A stretch of DNA of 16,919 bases from assembly GCA_035640715.1 (NCBI GenBank), contig DASQVO010000590.1:1-16919 (forward strand), in the 5' to 3' direction. Shown piece after piece: positions 12,284 through 16,919 of the stretch. The position numbers and the translations under genes are program-made. Each line of letters begins with the position of its first letter. The stretch's first letter is position 1. The notes under the pieces are model-generated. The model saw only the letters and a list, made by a program, of their open reading frames with translations, was not told the origin of the DNA and did not search any database. The stretch is from DASQVO01 sp035640715 (lineage in GTDB: Bacteria > Actinomycetota > Actinomycetes > Streptosporangiales > Streptosporangiaceae).

Positions 12284-13243
12284 GTGGTGGTGCCAACGAG
12301 GCCTGCGCGGGGGTACGCGCCTGACCGGGGACTGGTGGCCCGCATGGGCCTGACGATGTTCCTGCTCGGGCTCGTATTCGTGGCATTTGTCGCCGCGATC
12401 GTCGCAATCCTGTCCGCCGTGCATGCGTCCGGCGCTCTGATTGTGCTGCTGGCGGTCGTGCTCGGCGGCGGCATGGCGATCGGGTCCCTGTTCTACTCGG
12501 ACAAGATCGCACTCTCCTCGGCCGGGGCCGTGGAGGTCACACCGCAGCAGGCACCCGAGCTGCACGGCGTGGTCGACCGGATCTGCGCGCTGGCGGACAT
12601 GCCCAAGCCGCGGGTGGCGATCGCGCCGACAGACATGCCGAACGCCTTCGCGACCGGCCGTAACACCAAGCATGCCGTCCTGTGCGTGACGGAGGGCCTG
12701 CTGCGCCGGCTCAACCGCGAGGAACTCGAGGGCGTGATCGCGCACGAGCTGTCCCACGTGGCGCACAAGGACGTGATGGTGATGACCATCGCCTCGTTCC
12801 TCGCCATCATCGCCGGCCTGCTGATCAGGTTCTCGTTCTACGGAGAGCTCTTCGGCGGCGGCGGCCGCCGCGACAACAACAACCAGAACGCGCTGCCCGT
12901 CCTGCTGATCATCATGGTCGTCAGCATCATCGTGTACGCGATCAGCTTCCTGCTGATCCGGCTGCTGTCGCGGTACCGCGAGCTGGCCGCCGACCGGTCG
13001 GGTGCGCTGCTCACCGGGCAGCCGTCCGCGCTCGCCAGCGCCCTGGAGAAGGTGAGCGGCACCATCGCGCGCATCCCCACCAGGGACCTTCGCGAGGCCC
13101 AGCCGCTGAACGCGTTCTTCTTCGCCCCCGCGCTCTCCCGGCGCGAAGGCGAGATGATGATCTCGAACCTGTTCTCCACCCACCCGCCGCTGGAGAAGCG
13201 GCTGGCGCAGCTCGCGAAGATCTCGCAGCAGCTCTCGAGGTAA
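12284..13243 (+). CDS. htpX: HtpX-like M48 membrane zinc metalloprotease
   Basis: A 319-aa membrane protease of the HtpX group, which degrades damaged membrane proteins. The zinc site is intact: HELSH (residues 154-158) with the third ligand Glu233 in RYRELAADRSG. Hydrophobic segments lie at about 22-44, 49-70, 165-185 and 205-226, the usual two before and two after the HEXXH motif, leaving the active site cytoplasmic. It starts at one of three consecutive GTG codons (12284, 12287, 12290). GGAGG at 12275-12279 gives the best spacing to the second or third; the first is annotated. The upstream gap contains an AT-rich stretch near 12216-12235 that may be its own promoter. pspAB follows after 11 nt. 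Confidence 0.93.
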   Translation: MVVPTRPARGYAPDRGLVARMGLTMFLLGLVFVAFVAAIVAILSAVHASGALIVLLAVVLGGGMAIGSLFYSDKIALSSAGAVEVTPQQAPELHGVVDRICALADMPKPRVAIAPTDMPNAFATGRNTKHAVLCVTEGLLRRLNREELEGVIAHELSHVAHKDVMVMTIASFLAIIAGLLIRFSFYGELFGGGGRRDNNNQNALPVLLIIMVVSIIVYAISFLLIRLLSRYRELAADRSGALLTGQPSALASALEKVSGTIARIPTRDLREAQPLNAFFFAPALSRREGEMMISNLFSTHPPLEKRLAQLAKISQQLSR

Positions 13244-13254
13244 CCGAGGCGACG

Positions 13255-13836
13255 ATGGGATTCCTGGACACCTTGCTGGGCCGGACCAAGCCGGTCCAGC
13301 CCAAGCTGGACGACCTGTTCTCGCTGCCCTCGGCCGCGGTGACGCTTGAGGCGTCGACCGGCTTCAGGCCAACCGGGACCGGCTCGGTCTGCTTCCGGCC
13401 CGCCGAGGGAAGGGCATTCGCGGACGTCGAGAAGGAGGTCCGCGAACTGCTCGACCTGAGCGGCTCGAAAACCGGCGCCCTGCCCGTGGAGGTCACCAAG
13501 GACTCCTACGGATTCACCTGGCTGGTCAGCTCGCACATGTCCACCGAGCTCGAAGCCCTCGTCACGGATCTGCACGCCGTGAACTCCTCACTGGTGGACA
13601 ACGGCTTCGGCCCGCAGCTGCTCTGCACGATCGTCGCGTTCCGCGACGACGCGCAGCGGCGGCTGGCCCTGGTGTACCTCTTCAAGCGGGGCACGTTCTA
13701 CCCGTTCGCCCCGCTGCCCGGCGAGCGCCGGGACAATGCGCTCGAGATCCAGGTGAAGGGCGCGCTCGAGTCGGACCTGAAGATCGAGCAGGACCTCTCC
13801 CGGTGGTTCCCCGTCTGGGGCGCACCGGGCCTATGA
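13255..13836 (+). CDS. pspAB: PspA-associated protein PspAB
   Basis: A 193-aa soluble protein starting MGFLDTLLGRTKPVQPKLDD. It carries family-type segments: LFSLPSAAVTLEASTGFRPT, FADVEKEVRELLDL, DSYGFTWLVS, LVTDLHAVNSSL, GFGPQLLCTIVAF, LVYLFKRGTFYPFAPLPGER and DLKIEQDLSRWFPVWGAPGL at the end. The family is found with pspA/pspAA/htpX in actinobacteria and has no known enzymatic activity. The ATG at 13255 lies 11 nt after the htpX stop, and the weak GAGGCGAC upstream is consistent with read-through translation. The open frame extends far upstream, but only as the shadow of htpX. A short hairpin (CCGGGC 13825-13830 with GCCCGG 13842-13847) spans the stop and may weakly terminate. Confidence 0.88.
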   Translation: MGFLDTLLGRTKPVQPKLDDLFSLPSAAVTLEASTGFRPTGTGSVCFRPAEGRAFADVEKEVRELLDLSGSKTGALPVEVTKDSYGFTWLVSSHMSTELEALVTDLHAVNSSLVDNGFGPQLLCTIVAFRDDAQRRLALVYLFKRGTFYPFAPLPGERRDNALEIQVKGALESDLKIEQDLSRWFPVWGAPGL

Positions 13837-13990
13837 GAAATGCCCGGCCTTGTGAAACCTGACACCACAGGGGCGCGGAATGTCCGTGGCGGGCTTATCG
13901 TTGAGCGTGAATGGTAGTCAGACAGAGCACTGCACATCAGATCACGCCGGACCGCATGAGCGGAACGACCGAGGCGGGAGCTAAGAACAG

Positions 13991-14341
13991 ATGACGGTTC
14001 AGCAAGAGGCCACGCAGCAGGGCGTCATCCTCACCGAGGGTGCGGCTGCGAAGGTGAGCAACCTGCTCGCCCAGGAAGGCCGCGACGATCTCAAGCTGCG
14101 TATCGCCGTGCAGCCTGGCGGCTGCTCCGGGCTCCGCTACCAGCTCTACTTCGACGACCGTGAGATCGACGGCGACATCGTCAGCGAGTTCAGCGGTGTC
14201 GAGGTGGTCACCGACAAGATGAGCGCGCCGTACCTGACCGGGGCAACGATCGACTTCGTGGACACGATCGAGAAGCAGGGCTTCACGATCGACAACCCGA
14301 ACGCGACAGGTTCCTGCGCCTGCGGCGATTCCTTCCACTGA
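13991..14341 (+). CDS. erpA: Iron-sulfur cluster insertion protein ErpA (HesB/IscA type)
   Basis: A 116-aa A-type carrier that delivers Fe-S clusters to apoproteins. The three ligand cysteines are present: Cys45 in PGGCSGLRYQLYF, and Cys109 and Cys111 in GSCACGDSFH. The remainder (VILTEGAAAKVSNLL, VVTDKMSAPYLTGATIDFVD, GFTIDNPNA) follows the family closely. The ATG at 13991 is preceded by a GGGAG about 10-12 nt upstream. The upstream spacer of about 154 nt should hold its promoter; I see no clear hexamers. The adenosine kinase starts 3 nt after its stop, so the two are cotranscribed. The same neighbours occur in mycobacteria (Rv2204c, Rv2202c). Confidence 0.93.
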   Translation: MTVQQEATQQGVILTEGAAAKVSNLLAQEGRDDLKLRIAVQPGGCSGLRYQLYFDDREIDGDIVSEFSGVEVVTDKMSAPYLTGATIDFVDTIEKQGFTIDNPNATGSCACGDSFH

Positions 14342-14344
14342 CCC

Positions 14345-15316
14345 GTGCGGATCGCGGTCACGGGGTCAGTCGCGACTGACCACCTGATGACCTTCCCCGG
14401 GAAGTTCACGGAACAGCTCATAGCGGACAAGCTCGACCGGGTGTCATTGTCGTTCCTCGTGGACGGCCTTGACATCCGGCGAGGTGGCGTTGCCGCGAAC
14501 ATCACGTATGGCATGGGCTGCCTCGGCCTGCGGCCGCTGCTCGTCGGCGCCGTGGGGCCGGACTTCGCGGAGTACCGGTCATGGCTGGAGGATCACGGCG
14601 TCGACACCAGCGCGGTGCTGGAGTCGCAGTTCCACACGGCCCGTTTCGTGTGCACGACCGACACGGAGGGCAACCAGATCGCGTCGTTCTACCCCGGCGC
14701 GATGGCCGATGCGCGGAATATCTCCATCAAGGAGGTCGCCGCGTGCGCCGGGGGCCTTGATCTCGTCCTGATCGGGGCGGATGACCCGGAGGCGATGTTC
14801 CGGCACACCTCGGCGTGCGCCATGGCCGGAATACCGTTCGCTGCGGACCCCTCACAGCAGCTTCCGCGGATGGACGGGGACCAGACCCGGGCGCTGGTCG
14901 ACGGTGCAGCGTACCTGTTCTCCAACGAGTACGAGACCGCGCTCATCGAGCGGAAGACCGGCTGGGCGGAGGACGAGATCGCCGAGCATGTCGAGGTCCA
15001 GGTGACGACGCTGGGTCCGCGGGGAGCACGGATCACGCGGGCCGGCCAGCCGCCGGTCACCGTGCCGGCGGTGCCCGGCGTGCAGGCCCTGGACCCGACC
15101 GGCGCGGGCGATGCGTTCCGGGCTGGGTTCCTCGCGGCGCTGGCGTGGGAGCTTTCCGTGGAGCGGGCCGCCCAGCTGGGCTGCCTGCTCGCCGCGTTGG
15201 TCCTGGAAGCAGTCGGTACCCAGGAGTATGAGCTCAAGAAAACCGCGGTGGCCGAGCGCCTCGCCGCGGCCTACGGCCCGGCGGCCGCTGAGGAGATAGC
15301 CGTCCACCTCGGCTAA
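14345..15316 (+). CDS. adoK: Adenosine kinase-type PfkB family kinase (AdoK/CbhK-like)
   Basis: A 323-aa ribokinase-fold enzyme, expected to phosphorylate adenosine to AMP. The match to Mycobacterium tuberculosis AdoK as I recall it is strong: AVTGSVATDHLMTFPGKFTE at the N-terminus, SLSFLVDGLDIRRGGVAANI, HTARFVCTTDTEGNQIASFY plus PGAM, FAADPSQQLPRMDG, and the PfkB signature 2 DPTGAGDAFRAGF (residues 250-262, catalytic base Asp256). The conserved C-terminal LEAVGTQEYEL also agrees. The start is GTG at 14345, 3 nt after the erpA stop; the erpA 3' end serves as the upstream context. A strong intrinsic terminator follows 20 nt after the stop. A generic carbohydrate-kinase annotation is the alternative, but the neighbourhood favours AdoK. 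Confidence 0.85.
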   Translation: MRIAVTGSVATDHLMTFPGKFTEQLIADKLDRVSLSFLVDGLDIRRGGVAANITYGMGCLGLRPLLVGAVGPDFAEYRSWLEDHGVDTSAVLESQFHTARFVCTTDTEGNQIASFYPGAMADARNISIKEVAACAGGLDLVLIGADDPEAMFRHTSACAMAGIPFAADPSQQLPRMDGDQTRALVDGAAYLFSNEYETALIERKTGWAEDEIAEHVEVQVTTLGPRGARITRAGQPPVTVPAVPGVQALDPTGAGDAFRAGFLAALAWELSVERAAQLGCLLAALVLEAVGTQEYELKKTAVAERLAAAYGPAAAEEIAVHLG

Positions 15317-15335
15317 CCAGGTCCAGCACAGCACA

Positions 15336-15368
15336 GCGGGGCGGTCCTTCCGGACCGCCCCGCTTTTT
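15336..15368 (+). terminator. Intrinsic terminator of erpA-adoK
   Basis: GCGGGGCGGTCC (15336-15347) and its exact complement (15352-15363) enclose a TTCC tetraloop and are followed directly by TTTTT (15364-15368). This is a textbook Rho-independent terminator. It also sits just past the stop of the convergent peptidase gene, but there is no T tract in that direction. Confidence 0.92.
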
Positions 15369-15377
15369 GGTGTTCCG

Positions 15378-16919
15378 TCAGTACCTGAAGGACTGGATGT
15401 AGGACTTAGGCGATCCGACGCCGGTGGAGTCGTCGTAACCCTTGACGGCCGGCAGCGCCGCGGCACCCTCGCCGTTGATGCCCAGCGTGCGGAGGGAGGT
15501 CACGAGCGGCCCGGTCTTGGTGTAGGGGTTGGTGTAGTTGTTACGGACCTGGGCGAGATAGCCAGGGCCGAGCGGGTGGTCGGTCACGTCGTGGTAGGCG
15601 CTCGTGCCGTACCGCTGGTAGATCACCGGGTTGGCGAAGCCCAGCGGGTGACCTGCGGCCTGCTGCGCATCCGCCTCGATTCCCGCGAATATCGGGCAGG
15701 CGACGCTGGTGCCGCCGATCCGGCTGAGCGAGAACGCGTAGGTCGTCCCGTCCGGCTGCAGGGTGGTCTGCCCGACCAGGATGCCGGTGCTCGGGTCGGC
15801 CAGCGCCGACACGTCCGGCACCACCCGCATCGGGGTCGCGCTCGTCGTGCCGTCCGGCAGGTGCGTGGCCAGGCTCGTGGGCACCACGCCCTGCTGGTAG
15901 AAGGGCTGCTGGTAGGCGGTGCTCACGCCGCCGCCGCCGGAGCCGCCATAGCCGGACGGGTACTTGCCGGGCGGGGTGTACTGCCAGTGCTTGCCGTTCG
16001 ACGTGAGCGGGTCGCGCAGGGTGCCCCAGGAGGTCTCGAACTGGTAGTTGCTGGACTTGCCGATGGCGAGGCTGGTGCCGCCGACCGAGGTCACCCAGGG
16101 GCTGGAGGTCGGGTAGTCGACCTGGATCGCGGTAGAGGCCGGATCCTCCTGCGGAGACTCATAGCCGCTGTCTCCGGAGGAGAAGAAGAAGCCGATGCCC
16201 TCGACCGCACCCATCTGGAAGATCATGTCGTACACGCTCGACAGGGTGGCGTCGGCGGAAAGCCCGCCCCACGAATTGCTGACGATGCTGGCCAGGTGAT
16301 TCTGGACGATGAACGCCAGCGCGCTGAGCAGGTCGGCGTCCTGGCAACTCGCCGCCGCGACGTAGCGGACGTTAGCGTCGGGCGCCTGCCCGTGCACCGA
16401 CTCCACGTCGAGCGATTCCTCGCCGTACCAGCCGGCCGCGTCGCACTGGTTGGCCGCGGTGTAGGTGAAGGTGCCCGGGAGGTACTGCTGGTATTGCCCA
16501 GAACGGAACGGCTGGTCGCCGGTGGCCTTCGCGTACTGGTTGGCGTCGCTCAGCATGGTCGGTGACGCGTAGGCGTCCACGATCGCGACCGTCTGCCCCT
16601 TGCCGGTCATGCCCGACGCCGTGACGCCGTAGGCGCTGCGGACCTGGCTCGGGGTGTAACCGCAGTTGTTCCACGGCTGGTGGGTGCCGTAGGCCGTCGG
16701 CTCGGTGGTCGCGGTCAGCTGGCCGTAATACTTTGAACATGGCGACGCCACCCAGTAGTTCGGCCCCGGAGGGGGAAGCGTATCCGCGGGCTTCATGAGA
16801 TGGGTCGCCGTGTCCAGGCCGGTCACGGCCAGTACCGCGCTGCCGACCGAGGCCGGCGTGGTCGCTGCCTGCTCGGGTGCCCGGTCGGTTCGCTTGTCCG
16901 GGCCCTTGAAGCTGCCGAA
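15378..16919 (-). CDS. S53 family serine-carboxyl peptidase (sedolisin/kumamolisin type), 5' end beyond window
   Basis: 513 residues are present; the frame is open to the right edge, so the signal peptide and most of the pro-domain are missing. The first residues, FGSFKGPDKRTDRAPEQAAT followed by TPASVGSAVLAVTGLDT, look like the end of an activation pro-domain. The catalytic domain holds the Ser-Glu-Asp set: Glu167 and Asp171 in GEESLDVES, the oxyanion Asp250 in FFSSGDSGYES, and Ser405 in GGTSVACPIFAG (fragment numbering). The C-terminal calcium-loop-like part, YHDVTDHPLGPGY to GYDDSTGVGSP, is intact. Family members are secreted endopeptidases or tripeptidyl peptidases active at acid pH. A GTG at 16826 could look like a start, but it is internal. 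Confidence 0.92.
   Translation of the reverse strand, partial: FGSFKGPDKRTDRAPEQAATTPASVGSAVLAVTGLDTATHLMKPADTLPPPGPNYWVASPCSKYYGQLTATTEPTAYGTHQPWNNCGYTPSQVRSAYGVTASGMTGKGQTVAIVDAYASPTMLSDANQYAKATGDQPFRSGQYQQYLPGTFTYTAANQCDAAGWYGEESLDVESVHGQAPDANVRYVAAASCQDADLLSALAFIVQNHLASIVSNSWGGLSADATLSSVYDMIFQMGAVEGIGFFFSSGDSGYESPQEDPASTAIQVDYPTSSPWVTSVGGTSLAIGKSSNYQFETSWGTLRDPLTSNGKHWQYTPPGKYPSGYGGSGGGGVSTAYQQPFYQQGVVPTSLATHLPDGTTSATPMRVVPDVSALADPSTGILVGQTTLQPDGTTYAFSLSRIGGTSVACPIFAGIEADAQQAAGHPLGFANPVIYQRYGTSAYHDVTDHPLGPGYLAQVRNNYTNPYTKTGPLVTSLRTLGINGEGAAALPAVKGYDDSTGVGSPKSYIQSFRY

Noticed and set aside
12139..12324. 61-codon plus-strand frame between pspAA and htpX
   Set aside because: No family resemblance, no ribosome site, and it overlaps the htpX start.
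16824..16826. GTG at 16826 as the start of the S53 peptidase
   Set aside because: The frame continues to the window edge with pro-domain-like sequence (TPASVGSAVLAV), so the gene is cut by the window rather than starting here.

Overview
The window is high-GC actinomycete DNA (Actinomycetota, order not resolved). Its gene families are typical of the group: DUF3043 and DUF3054 membrane proteins, a Streptomyces-type short xylose isomerase, a stand-alone HATPase_c_2 anti-sigma-type kinase, the PspA/PspAA/HtpX/PspAB cluster, and an ErpA next to a mycobacterial-type adenosine kinase. I see no rRNA, tRNA, CRISPR array, transposase or phage gene.

Left part (1-4613), accessory in character. A DJ-1/PfpI gene runs off the left edge. 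A DUF1348 (NTF2-like) gene is divergent from a TetR regulator, and the spacer between them holds two near-identical 16-bp palindromes positioned to control both genes. Then come a DUF3054 membrane protein, a D-2-hydroxyacid dehydrogenase, the decayed and internally deleted remnant of a zinc-type alcohol dehydrogenase, a small proline-rich repeat protein, and a GPR1/FUN34/YaaH (AceTr) family transporter. All of these except the TetR gene lie on the minus strand.

Middle part (4740-9020). A xylose catabolic operon on the minus strand is ordered xylB-xylA with a 4-bp GTGA overlap. Its leader and upstream region are unusually rich in palindromes: a CGAAA/TTTCG element beside the xylB start, a 28-bp perfect palindrome with a competing hairpin, and a three-copy CATCTGCACG inverted-repeat element. 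Divergent from it is an HATPase_c_2 protein, followed by a conserved 69-aa protein whose 3' end is the first unit of a 29-bp x3 tandem repeat.

Right part (9023-16919), core in character. An aldo/keto reductase and a DUF3043 protein lie on the minus strand. Divergent from them is the envelope-stress cluster pspA-pspAA-htpX-pspAB, then erpA and adoK, closed by a textbook intrinsic terminator. A secreted S53 (sedolisin/kumamolisin) peptidase on the minus strand runs off the right edge.

The clearest working units are: the TetR switch over DUF1348 (and perhaps the DJ-1 gene); xylBA converting xylose to xylulose 5-phosphate; and PspA with its associated proteins plus a membrane metalloprotease, probably for membrane maintenance. 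Three minus-strand genes have TANNNT hexamers 6-7 nt before the start codon and no ribosome binding site, which suggests leaderless mRNAs.
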